Assembly (NCBI RefSeq): GCF_038023995.1
Contig: NZ_CP150660.1
Location: 1,548,501-1,612,500 of the forward strand
Length of the DNA: 64,000 nucleotides
Direction: 5' to 3'
Origin: Polaribacter atrinae
GTDB lineage: Bacteria; Bacteroidota; Bacteroidia; Flavobacteriales; Flavobacteriaceae
Part shown: positions 1-8,005 of the stretch, piece after piece
Layout: each line of letters begins with the position of its first letter
How positions within the stretch are numbered: position 1 is the first letter of the stretch
The notes under the pieces: generated by a model
What the model was told of the DNA's origin: nothing
Database searches by the model: none
The model's input: the letters and a program-made list of their open reading frames with translations, nothing else
Position numbers and translations under genes: made by a program

Positions 1-150
1 TTAAAGTTGATTCATTTTAAAAATTTATAAATTTCTTATTAAACTGATACCTTACAAACTTACAGTAAAAAAATGGTTGTTCAAATTTTTTAATTTAAAA
101 GAATTCTCTACTAAAACCCCTTTAAAACCAATCATTTTAAACAGACATAT

Positions 151-1215
151 TTACTTCTTAGGATAAAAAACCTCACCAGAAGAATGATCTTTACTTACAC
201 CTGTTACAGAACTTAAACAATTTATTTTACCCTCACTTTTTAACAAGCCTAAAAAAGCAAAAATAAGCGCTTCTTTAAAATTTATCAATTGATGACCTGG
301 CACAATAAGCGCTACCTCTTTTTCTTGTTGCACCTTATTAATTAAATATTCATTAAAAGCACCTCCACCAGTAACTAAAACCCTTGCATTTTTAGGTAAA
401 ACTTTTGCTATTGCCCAAGCAACATGATCTGTAAATGTTCTTAATAAGTCTTCAGGTTTTCTTTTTGACGATTCTAATCTTGGAAAAATTTCTTTTTGCA
501 CCCATTCTAAACCTAAAGATTTTGGCGGTTTTTGCTCATAATACTCAAGTGCTCGTAAATCTGACTCAAGTTGCATTAAATAAGTTCCCTTAGCAGCAAT
601 CATTCCTTTATCGTCATACTCAAAACCTAATTCTTTAGCATATCTATTCAGCACAATATTTACCGGACAAATATCATACGCAATTCTCTTACCATCCTCA
701 TGAAAGGAAATATTAGAAAAACCACCTAGATTTAAGCAATAATCATAATCAGAAAAAAGTAACTCATCCCCAATAGGCACCAAAGGCGCTCCTTGACCAC
801 CTAAATTAACATCTTGAGTTCTAAAATCGCAAATAACTTTTTGACAAGTTGCATCTGCAATTGTTTGCCCATCTCCCACCTGAAGTGTAATTCCGTTTTC
901 CGGTTGATGCAAAACCGTATGACCATGAGATGCTATAAAATCGATGTTTTCAATCTGAAACTCATCAATAAAAGCACAAATCTCTTCACCCAGAAGCTTA
1001 CCATAATTAATATCCAAAACCCTTAAATCATCCGAAGAAGAATGAATAGCATCTTGTAAAGTAGTTTTCCATTCTTCTGAATACGAAACCGTTTTTGAAT
1101 GTAAAATACTAAAATCTTGATACGATTCTTTATCAAATCGAACATAAACCAAATCGATACCGTCTAGAGACGTTCCAGACATTAATCCTATTATAAAAAC
1201 ATCACTTTTATTCAT
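151..1215 (-). CDS. anmK: Anhydro-N-acetylmuramic acid kinase
   Basis: This 354-residue cytoplasmic enzyme phosphorylates 1,6-anhydro-N-acetylmuramic acid, released during cell-wall turnover, to N-acetylmuramic acid 6-phosphate. The family signature GLMSGTSLDGID lies at residues 10-21, and GGQGAPLVPIGD and LNLGGFSNIS follow in the expected order. The C-terminal half carries the sugar-kinase motif VTGGGAFN. Length is close to the usual 360-390 residues. The gene is transcribed away from the acyl-CoA dehydrogenase gene. It is the first of several peptidoglycan-recovery functions in the window; the others lie about 32 kb away and are not in the same operon. Assignment is from family motifs and is firm. 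Confidence 0.95.
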   Translation of the reverse strand: MNKSDVFIIGLMSGTSLDGIDLVYVRFDKESYQDFSILHSKTVSYSEEWKTTLQDAIHSSSDDLRVLDINYGKLLGEEICAFIDEFQIENIDFIASHGHTVLHQPENGITLQVGDGQTIADATCQKVICDFRTQDVNLGGQGAPLVPIGDELLFSDYDYCLNLGGFSNISFHEDGKRIAYDICPVNIVLNRYAKELGFEYDDKGMIAAKGTYLMQLESDLRALEYYEQKPPKSLGLEWVQKEIFPRLESSKRKPEDLLRTFTDHVAWAIAKVLPKNARVLVTGGGAFNEYLINKVQQEKEVALIVPGHQLINFKEALIFAFLGLLKSEGKINCLSSVTGVSKDHSSGEVFYPKK

Positions 1216-1239
1216 ATCTGTAAAAATAATAAATCCCTA

Positions 1240-1270
1240 TTGATAATATGTTACGAAATCGATATCTTTG
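1240..1270 (+). promoter_or_regulatory. Bacteroidota-type promoter of the acyl-CoA dehydrogenase gene
   Basis: TTG at 1240-1242 is followed after 20 bases by TATCTTTG at 1263-1270, matching the flavobacterial TTG / TAnnTTTG pattern. The start codon lies about 30 bases after the expected transcription start. Confidence 0.6.
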
Positions 1271-1304
1271 GAACAAGATTTTACGAATATAACAAAAAAC
1301 ATAT

Positions 1305-2447
1305 ATGGATTTTAGTTTAACAGAAGAACACATCATGATTCGTGATGCTGCAAGAGACTTTGCACAAACAGAATTATTACCCGGTGTAATAGAAAGAGAC
1401 AACAAGCAAGAATTCCCAAATGAATTAGTAAAAAAAATGGGAGACCTAGGTTTTCTAGGAATTATGGTAGATCCAGAATACGGAGGAAGCGGCATGGACG
1501 CAATTTCTTACGTATTAATTATGGAAGAGCTTTCTAAAATTGATGCATCTGCCTCTGTAATTGTTTCCGTAAACAACTCTTTAGTTTGTTATGGACTAGA
1601 AGCCTACGCATCTGAAGAACAAAAACAAAAATATTTAACAAAATTAGCAACAGGAGAATTTGTTGGTGCTTTCTGCCTTAGCGAACCAGAAGCAGGTTCT
1701 GACGCAACATCACAAGCAACTACAGCAGAAGACAAAGGAGACCATTATATAATTAACGGAACCAAAAATTGGATTACAAGCGGCGGTCGTGCAGATGTTT
1801 ATTTAGTAATAGCACAAACAGACAGAGATAAAGGACATAGAGGCATCAATGCTTTTATTGTAGAAAAAGGAACTGAAGGTTTTCACGTAGGCCCAAAAGA
1901 AGATAAATTAGGAATCCGTGGATCTGACACACACACCCTACAATTTAACGACGTAAAAGTACCGAAAGAAAATAGAATTGGTGAAGATGGCTTCGGATTT
2001 AAATTTGCCATGAAAACACTTTCTGGCGGAAGAATCGGTATCGCAGCACAAGCATTAGGCATTGCAGCTGGCGCTTATGAATTGGCTTTAAAATACTCGA
2101 AACAACGAAAAGCTTTTGGTACAGAAATTTGCAACCATCAAGCAATTGCTTTTAAATTAGCCGATATGCACACAGAAATTGAAGCTGCAAGAATGTTGGT
2201 TATGAAAGCAGCATGGGACAAAGACCAAGGCAACAATTATGACATGTCTAGCGCAATGGCAAAACTATATGCAAGTAAAGTAGCCATGGAACACACCGTA
2301 GAAGCCGTACAAATTCACGGAGGAAACGGTTTTGTTAAAGATTATCACGTAGAACGCTTAATGCGAGATGCTAAAATTACACAGATTTACGAAGGTACTT
2401 CTGAAATTCAGAAAATTGTAATTTCTAGAGAAATCATCAAAGGATAA
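1305..2447 (+). CDS. Acyl-CoA dehydrogenase (short/medium-chain type)
   Basis: This 380-residue flavoenzyme should oxidise acyl-CoA to trans-2-enoyl-CoA with FAD, passing electrons to electron-transfer flavoprotein. The family blocks are all visible: AFCLSEPEAGSDA and NGTKNWITSGG in the middle domain, LGIRGSDT, and the C-terminal IYEGTSEIQ. In that last motif, Glu363 is the expected catalytic base, the position used by butyryl- and medium-chain enzymes. Full length matches the family. It is a single-gene unit with its own promoter and a terminator just after the stop. The exact chain-length or branched-chain substrate cannot be told from sequence alone. Confidence 0.93.
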   Translation: MDFSLTEEHIMIRDAARDFAQTELLPGVIERDNKQEFPNELVKKMGDLGFLGIMVDPEYGGSGMDAISYVLIMEELSKIDASASVIVSVNNSLVCYGLEAYASEEQKQKYLTKLATGEFVGAFCLSEPEAGSDATSQATTAEDKGDHYIINGTKNWITSGGRADVYLVIAQTDRDKGHRGINAFIVEKGTEGFHVGPKEDKLGIRGSDTHTLQFNDVKVPKENRIGEDGFGFKFAMKTLSGGRIGIAAQALGIAAGAYELALKYSKQRKAFGTEICNHQAIAFKLADMHTEIEAARMLVMKAAWDKDQGNNYDMSSAMAKLYASKVAMEHTVEAVQIHGGNGFVKDYHVERLMRDAKITQIYEGTSEIQKIVISREIIKG

Positions 2448-2470
2448 ACTACACCTATATATAATGTATA

Positions 2471-2504
2471 AAAAAATCCATCTTTCTATAAGGTGGATTT
2501 TTTC
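2471..2504 (+). terminator. Rho-independent terminator after the acyl-CoA dehydrogenase gene
   Basis: An A-rich left arm containing AATCCATCTT pairs with AAGGTGGATT across a short loop, with one G-U pair, and ends in a T run. Confidence 0.8.
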
Positions 2505-2510
2505 TTTTGG

Positions 2511-2540
2511 GCGTGTTTTTGAGAAAAACAAAAACCACGC
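2511..2540. repeat. Imperfect hairpin GCGTG...CACGC
   Basis: GCGTGTTTTTG at 2511-2521 faces CAAAAACCACGC at 2529-2540 with one bulged base and a loop of A residues. It lies between the acyl-CoA dehydrogenase terminator and the end of truA. It may be a remnant of an intergenic repeat or a second terminator; its role is unknown. Confidence 0.4.
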
Positions 2541-2674
2541 TATTCACTATATCTTTTTAAACAGACCACTATAAAGCTTGCGCTCTACACAAACTAATTC
2601 AGAACTAAAGAAAACCACACTTACACATCTACACCTTAAAAAGGATGCCGTTTCTATCGTTCACACAAACCTAC

Positions 2675-3457
2675 TTATACATCCAACTCGATATCATACA
2701 ATTGCAAACCAGAAGAAGGTGCATTGTTTCTCATATACATTCTATCATTATCTTCTTTTAAAGAAGAATCAATAAACTGTAAATCTAAATTCCCTTTCCC
2801 AACCTCAAACAAGGTCGCCATCATCAATCTAATTTGATATCGTAAAAAACCTTTTCCTCTTACCTTTAATATATAAGACTCTTCTGGAAAGAAATTTGCC
2901 TTTAAAACATCATTTTCTACAATTTCACAAGAATTAATAATCCTCTTAAAAATAGTTTTATCTGACGGTTTAGTACAATATTTATGAAAATAATGCTCAC
3001 CCTCAAACATTTTTGCTGCTTGTTGCATAGTCTGCAAATCTAAACTTTCATCAATATTCACAATAAAAGGAGCAGAAAAAGGATGGTTCTTACCCCCAAA
3101 AGAAAAGTAATAATGATACTCTTTAACCTTAGGAGCATTAATTACATTAAACCCCCTATCAACCCGCTGTATAGAAATAGCCCTAAAATCTGGCGAAAAA
3201 TTAGCGTTTAACGAAGCTACAAAAGATTTTTCTTCAACTACTTTATCCGTAAACAACTGAATATAATAAGTATTCGCAGAAACCTTAGCATCCGTTCTCC
3301 CTACCCCAATTGTCTTATAATGAACATCTTCAAAAACAAAAGACAAAGTTTTATCTACCATATCATGCAATGTTTTTGCATTTGTTTGTTTTTGCCATCC
3401 AGAAAATCGAAAACCAAGGAATTGTAACTTAACTATATAAGAAAATGAATATTTCAT
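2675..3457 (-). CDS. truA: TruA-family tRNA pseudouridine synthase (divergent)
   Basis: This 260-residue protein belongs to the TruA family, which isomerises uridines 38-40 in the tRNA anticodon arm. The N-terminal LQFLGFRFSGWQKQ matches the family's YDGTxFxGWQ block. The catalytic aspartate is Asp56 in GVGRTDAKVSA. The usual continuation is GRTDAGVHA, so Gly to Lys and His to Ser changes flank the catalytic residue. This marks a divergent branch of the family and leaves the substrate position less certain than for canonical TruA. It converges with the gene to its left and stands alone. Confidence 0.85.
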   Translation of the reverse strand: MKYSFSYIVKLQFLGFRFSGWQKQTNAKTLHDMVDKTLSFVFEDVHYKTIGVGRTDAKVSANTYYIQLFTDKVVEEKSFVASLNANFSPDFRAISIQRVDRGFNVINAPKVKEYHYYFSFGGKNHPFSAPFIVNIDESLDLQTMQQAAKMFEGEHYFHKYCTKPSDKTIFKRIINSCEIVENDVLKANFFPEESYILKVRGKGFLRYQIRLMMATLFEVGKGNLDLQFIDSSLKEDNDRMYMRNNAPSSGLQLYDIELDV

Positions 3458-3653
3458 AGGTGCAAATATACAATAATTGCATTTTTTTTTACAAAAGACA
3501 CATTTTTATGAATATCCTAAAATTACGATACACATTTTTACATACCCGATATTTTAAACCCTTCAAAAACCTTAAAATGAAGTTATCTCAGTTTGACCCC
3601 TATTTTTTTAAGGGTAAGACACCTAAAATAAGCTATTTCAAAAAAACACCCCC

Positions 3654-3683
3654 TTGTCAGTTTAAATTTAATATTTACTTTTG
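3654..3683 (+). promoter_or_regulatory. Promoter of the porin-amt operon
   Basis: TTG at 3654-3656 is followed after 19 bases by TACTTTTG at 3676-3683, a full match to the Bacteroidota promoter pattern. The predicted transcript starts about 45 bases before the porin start codon. Confidence 0.65.
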
Positions 3684-3732
3684 ACCAAGTTCAATTAATA
3701 TAAAAATCAATTAACACTAAAAGAACAACATT

Positions 3733-4728
3733 ATGAAAAAAGTAATTTGCACATTATTATTAGCTACTAGCTTAATAGCTACAGCTCAAGAAAACGAAGA
3801 CAAAGGAACTTTCACATTAAGCGGAACAGTAGACGTATACGGAACAACAAACTTTACAAAAGACCCTGGAACTCCAGGAATATTAATCGCAAGCCCAGAA
3901 AACGCAAATGCATTTGGTTTAGGTTTTGCAAACACTGTATTCGCATACGAAAAAGGTAAAGCTGGTATTGTAGCAGATATCGCTTTTGGACCAAGAGCAG
4001 ATGATGCAAATATGGCAGGAGCAATCAACCAATTATATGCATACTACAATGTAACTGATAAATTAACACTTACAGCTGGTCAATTCAACACCTTCTTAGG
4101 ATATGAAGTTATCAACCCATCAGCTAACTTTAACTACACTGTATCTTATTTATTTAATGCAGGTCCTTTTTCTCACACAGGTATAAAAGCAGATTACGCA
4201 GTTTCTGAAGACTTATCTTTCATGTTAGCTGTAACTAACGCACACGGAATTTCTAGTGCTGATGGTAATCTTACTGACGACACTCAATTAGGTGCTCAAG
4301 TTGGATACAAAGGTCAATACTTAAACTTTATTACTGGTGCTGTAAGTGCTGGAGGAGCTACAGATTGGATCTTTTTAGACTATACAGGTGGTTTTGATTT
4401 AACAGACACTTTTTATGTAGGAATAAACGCAGCTTACGCAAACTCTAGCGATGCTGACGAAGGATACCAAGGTGTAGCACTTTACTTACAAAACACTTTT
4501 TCTGACACTTTTTCTTTAGGATTAAGACCAGAACTTTTTACAACTAACTCAGGAAGCACTGACAGTAATGTAACTGCATTCACTTTAACTTCAAACATCA
4601 ACTTAACAAGCAACTTAAAGTTTATAACTGACTTAAGATTTGACTCTTCTGACGACTACATCATTGAAGCTTTTCCTACAGAAAAAAGTACATCTACCTT
4701 AACAATGGCAGCAGTATACTCTTTCTAA
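3733..4728 (+). CDS. Outer-membrane beta-barrel porin (ammonium locus)
   Basis: The 331-residue product starts with a signal peptide (MKKVICTLLLATSLIATAQ). It then consists of alternating short polar and aromatic strands with a terminal aromatic residue (AAVYSF), as in outer-membrane barrels. The segment LTAGQFNTFLGYEVINP and the following NAGPFSHTGIKADY resemble the OmpL-like putative beta-barrel porin-2 family. The ammonium channel gene begins 49 bases downstream with no terminator between, so the two should be co-transcribed. The context suggests a channel for a small nitrogenous solute, but the solute is an inference. Confidence 0.75.
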   Translation: MKKVICTLLLATSLIATAQENEDKGTFTLSGTVDVYGTTNFTKDPGTPGILIASPENANAFGLGFANTVFAYEKGKAGIVADIAFGPRADDANMAGAINQLYAYYNVTDKLTLTAGQFNTFLGYEVINPSANFNYTVSYLFNAGPFSHTGIKADYAVSEDLSFMLAVTNAHGISSADGNLTDDTQLGAQVGYKGQYLNFITGAVSAGGATDWIFLDYTGGFDLTDTFYVGINAAYANSSDADEGYQGVALYLQNTFSDTFSLGLRPELFTTNSGSTDSNVTAFTLTSNINLTSNLKFITDLRFDSSDDYIIEAFPTEKSTSTLTMAAVYSF

Positions 4729-4777
4729 GAGAAGACTAAAATCAACAAAACACATTACTAACTAACACTTTATAAAT

Positions 4778-6067
4778 ATGAGTTTATTTTTAACATTATT
4801 TCAAGACACTCCAGTAACAGAAGTTTCAAAAGCTGTTGAACAAATAAATGGAGATATGGGAATGCTTTGGATGCTTATTGCAGGTATCTTAGTATTCTTA
4901 ATGCAAGCAGGTTTTACCTTAGTAGAATCTGGAATGACAAGATCTAAAAATGCAGTTAACATTGCAATGAAAAATTTATTAGATATTTGTGTAGGCTCAT
5001 TAACATTCTGGTTAGTTGGTTATTCTTTAATGTACGGAGACACTACTAACGGATGGTTTTTCTGGAGCGGTTTATTCCAAGGTGAAGGAGCAGATTTATT
5101 CTTTCAAACAATGTTTGCTGCAACAACTGCAACCATCGTATCTGGAGCAATTGCTGGTAGAACAAAATACTCAACATACATTATATTCTCTATTGTAATG
5201 ACTGCTGTTATTTACCCTATATCTGGCGGATGGCAATGGCAAGGTAGTGGATGGTTAACAGAAATGGGCTTCATTGACTTTGCAGGTTCCTCAATAGTAC
5301 ACTCCGTAGGTGGATGGGCTGCTTTAGTAGCTGCATTTATGGTAGGTCCAAGAATTGGAAAATATGTAGACGGAAAAGTATTACCGATTCCTGGTCACAA
5401 CCAAATCTTAGCAACTTTAGGGGTATTTATCCTTTGGTTTGGATGGTTTGGATTTAACGGTGGATCTCAATTAGCTTGGGGTGGAGCAGATTCAATAACT
5501 GCATCAAACGTAGTATTAATCACAAACTTATCAGCAGCAGCTGGTGGATTAGGAGCTTTAATCACTACATGGATCTGGTACGGTAAACCAAACTTAAGTC
5601 AAACATTAAACGGTGTATTAGCTGGTTTAGTTAGTATTACTGCAGGTTGTGGTAACATGACTGCCGGAGGAGCTGTATTAGCTGGTTTAATTGGAGGTAT
5701 ACTTGTTGTATTTGCAATTGAATTTATAGAAAAGAAATTAAAAATTGATGACGCTATTGGAGCTGCTTCTGTACACGGTGTTGCCGGTGCATGGGGTACT
5801 TTAGTTATCGGTCTTTGGGGTGTAGACGGAGACACAGCTATTGGATTATTCAATGGTGGTGGCGCTGCTCAATTAGGTGTTCAAGCAACTGGAGTATTAG
5901 CATACGCTGCATGGGCAATTGGTTTATCATTTATTGTTCTTGGAATACTAAAAGCAACCATGGGATTACGTGTAAGTAAAGAAGTAGAAATAGAAGGTTT
6001 AGACGTACACGAACACGGATCTATCGCTTACCCAGGAGTAAGACAAAGAGACTTTGACGATAAATAA
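4778..6067 (+). CDS. amtB: Ammonium channel/transporter 1
   Basis: This 429-residue inner-membrane protein of the Amt/Mep/Rh family conducts ammonium. The twin pore histidines are present as His175 (VHSVGGW) and His333 (VHGVAGAWGTL). The pore motifs FAATTATIVSGA and GWFGFNGGS are intact. The C-terminal tail ends in EIEGLDVHEHG...YPG, the region that in other Amt proteins contacts P-II. About eleven hydrophobic segments can be seen, the family norm. It is second in the operon after the porin. A strong hairpin separates it from the P-II gene. Confidence 0.95.
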   Translation: MSLFLTLFQDTPVTEVSKAVEQINGDMGMLWMLIAGILVFLMQAGFTLVESGMTRSKNAVNIAMKNLLDICVGSLTFWLVGYSLMYGDTTNGWFFWSGLFQGEGADLFFQTMFAATTATIVSGAIAGRTKYSTYIIFSIVMTAVIYPISGGWQWQGSGWLTEMGFIDFAGSSIVHSVGGWAALVAAFMVGPRIGKYVDGKVLPIPGHNQILATLGVFILWFGWFGFNGGSQLAWGGADSITASNVVLITNLSAAAGGLGALITTWIWYGKPNLSQTLNGVLAGLVSITAGCGNMTAGGAVLAGLIGGILVVFAIEFIEKKLKIDDAIGAASVHGVAGAWGTLVIGLWGVDGDTAIGLFNGGGAAQLGVQATGVLAYAAWAIGLSFIVLGILKATMGLRVSKEVEIEGLDVHEHGSIAYPGVRQRDFDDK

Positions 6068-6100
6068 TACATAAAAAAAGCTTGATTATTATTCTTTTAA

Positions 6101-6140
6101 AAAAATCACATAACTTGGTAAACCAAGTTATGTGATTTTT
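6101..6140. terminator. Perfect 19-bp stem hairpin between amtB and the P-II gene
   Basis: Bases 6101-6119 are an exact inverted copy of 6122-6140 with only two A residues between. The left arm begins with five A and the right arm ends with five T, so it can act as a terminator in either direction. It probably reduces or stops read-through from amtB into the P-II gene. Confidence 0.8.
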
Positions 6141-6191
6141 ACACGAAAGACTAACAAACAACAAAACGAACAATTAACAATTAATTTTATC

Positions 6192-6542
6192 ATGAAAAAA
6201 ATTGAAGCAATTATCAGAAAATCAAAATTCAGTGCTGTAAAAGAAGCATTGCATTCAGTTGATGTAAATTTTTTCTCTTATTGGGATGTTACTGGTTTAG
6301 GTAACGAAAAGGAAGGACACGTATATAGAGGTGTAAGCTATAGCACTAGCGATATACAACGTAGACATGTATCCATTGTAGTAAATGATGATTTTGAACA
6401 AATAACTATAGACGCCTTACTAAAATCTGCTGCTACAGGAGAAGTTGGTGATGGTAAAATATTTGTATCAGACATAACTGAAGTATACAGAATAAGAACT
6501 GGAGAAAAAGGAGGCGAAACTTTAAAGAAAATATCAAAATAA
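6192..6542 (+). CDS. glnB: P-II family nitrogen regulatory protein
   Basis: This 116-residue signalling protein senses ATP/ADP and 2-oxoglutarate and controls ammonium channels by binding them. The start at 6192 gives the classic MKKIEAIIRKSKF beginning. Longer readings would begin inside the upstream hairpin. The T-loop shows YRGVSY with Tyr50 at the place of the uridylylated Tyr51. The nucleotide-binding GDGKIFV and YRIRTGE segments are intact. Two 2-oxoglutarate contacts known from E. coli GlnB differ: Gln39 is Glu39, and Lys58 aligns with Arg57. It sits directly upstream of the second ammonium channel, only five bases apart, as in many glnK-amtB pairs. Confidence 0.92.
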   Translation: MKKIEAIIRKSKFSAVKEALHSVDVNFFSYWDVTGLGNEKEGHVYRGVSYSTSDIQRRHVSIVVNDDFEQITIDALLKSAATGEVGDGKIFVSDITEVYRIRTGEKGGETLKKISK

Positions 6543-6547
6543 AAGAC

Positions 6548-7789
6548 ATGGAATTATTAACAATAAACAATGTATGGATGATGATCTGTACAGCACTAGT
6601 TTTCTTTATGCATTTAGGTTTTGCATTTTTAGAAATTGGTTTAACAAGACAAAAAAACACCCTTAACATACTTTTCAAAAATATTTTTATTATCACCACA
6701 GGACTACTATTATACGCATTAGTAGGCTTCAACTTAATGTACCCTGGCTTTGCTGATGGATCATCTGGAATTGTTGGTTTTGCAGGATTTGGATTATCAT
6801 CTCCACTAACTGCAGAAGGCGCTCTAGATTTAGCATACAACGAAGGTTACACTTACTGGACAGATTTCTTGTTTCAAGGGATGTTTGCAGCAACTGCCGC
6901 TACCATCGTTTCTGGTGCCGTTGCAGAAAGAATGAAAATTCTTCCATTTATGATATTCGCCATAATATACGTAGGTATTGTTTACCCAATTGCAGGTTCT
7001 TGGAAATGGGGTGGTGGTTTTTTAGATCAATTATCAACACCTTTTTACGATTTTGCAGGCTCAACACTAGTACACTCTGTTGGAGGATGGGCAGCCGTAG
7101 TAGCTGTTTGCTTATTAGGCGCTAGGATAGGAAAGTTTAAAAAAGGAGAAATACAAGCAATTCCTGGTCACAACATACCACTAGCAACTGCAGGTGTTTT
7201 AATCCTTTGGTTAGGTTGGTTTGGATTTAATGGAGGTTCTGTTTTATCTGCAGACCCAGAACTAACATCATTAACATTAGTTACAACTTGCTTATCTGCA
7301 GCAGCAGGTGGAGTTATTGCCGCTATTGTATCAACAATAATGTACAAAAACTTAGATTTAACAATGTTCTTAAACGGTATTTTAGGAGGTTTAGTTGGTA
7401 TTACTGCAGGTGCAGATCAAATGTCTCCTACAGATGCTATTATAATTGGAGCTATTGCAGGTGCAATAATTGTTTTTGCAGTTAGCTTAATAGATAAATT
7501 AAAACTAGATGACCCTGTTGGAGCTATTGCTGTTCACTTAATATGTGGTATTTGGGGAACTTTAGCAGTTGGTTTATTTGGTAACCTTGCAGGTGTAGAT
7601 CAATTTATCAGCCAACTAATTGGTGTAGTTTCTTACGCTGTTTTTTGCCTATCAACTTCATTTATCATTATATATACCCTAAAGAAAACAATGAGAATAA
7701 GAGTTAGCGAAAAAGAAGAAGTAGAAGGCTTAGATGTTCATGAACATGGTATGGATGCATACCCTGACTTTCGTCTAAACGAACACTAG
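6548..7789 (+). CDS. amt: Ammonium channel/transporter 2
   Basis: This is a second Amt-family protein of 413 residues. It shares pore motifs with channel 1 but is clearly diverged along its length, including the N-terminus and the loop at residues 65-100. The pore histidines are His176 (VHSVGGW) and His330 (VHLICGIWGTL). The phenylalanine-gate segments FAATAATIVSGA and GWFGFNGGS are kept. The tail EEVEGLDVHEHGMDAYP resembles that of channel 1. It is translationally close to the P-II gene and followed by a clear terminator. Confidence 0.94.
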   Translation: MELLTINNVWMMICTALVFFMHLGFAFLEIGLTRQKNTLNILFKNIFIITTGLLLYALVGFNLMYPGFADGSSGIVGFAGFGLSSPLTAEGALDLAYNEGYTYWTDFLFQGMFAATAATIVSGAVAERMKILPFMIFAIIYVGIVYPIAGSWKWGGGFLDQLSTPFYDFAGSTLVHSVGGWAAVVAVCLLGARIGKFKKGEIQAIPGHNIPLATAGVLILWLGWFGFNGGSVLSADPELTSLTLVTTCLSAAAGGVIAAIVSTIMYKNLDLTMFLNGILGGLVGITAGADQMSPTDAIIIGAIAGAIIVFAVSLIDKLKLDDPVGAIAVHLICGIWGTLAVGLFGNLAGVDQFISQLIGVVSYAVFCLSTSFIIIYTLKKTMRIRVSEKEEVEGLDVHEHGMDAYPDFRLNEH

Positions 7790-7809
7790 TCAATTAATTA
7801 AACAACCAC

Positions 7810-7846
7810 AAAAGTCTGTAAATTTAAAAATTTACAGACTTTTTTT
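7810..7846 (+). terminator. Terminator after ammonium channel 2
   Basis: A 16-bp stem (AAAAGTCTGTAAATTT and its inverse) closes on a two-base loop and runs into seven T residues. Confidence 0.9.
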
Positions 7847-7977
7847 CTTATTTTATGAATATGATAATAAAAATCCATTAGATTGTCATAAGTAATCTTT
7901 TTGCATAGTTTTATTGATTTCATCATAAAAATCACATTAAAACAGCAAGAATACTGAATCCTTTTCAATAAAATACA

Positions 7978-7985
7978 TAGCTTTG
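7978..7985 (+). promoter_or_regulatory. -7 promoter element of gltB
   Basis: TAGCTTTG matches TAnnTTTG and lies 20 bases before the gltB start codon. The upstream element is weak; only CTG is seen at 7954-7956. Confidence 0.45.
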
Positions 7986-8005
7986 TATATATAATTGAAC
8001 ACAAT

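Noticed and set aside
814..1026. Open frame opposite anmK
   Set aside because: It lies entirely antisense to a well-supported kinase gene, has no family resemblance and no promoter.
3460..3684. Open frame in the porin leader region
   Set aside because: Its product is rich in Lys, Phe and Tyr from AT-rich DNA, it overlaps the porin promoter, and it shows no domain.
6132..6191. N-terminal extension of the P-II protein
   Set aside because: The extended start lies inside the 19-bp stem hairpin, and the extra 20 residues are absent from the P-II family.
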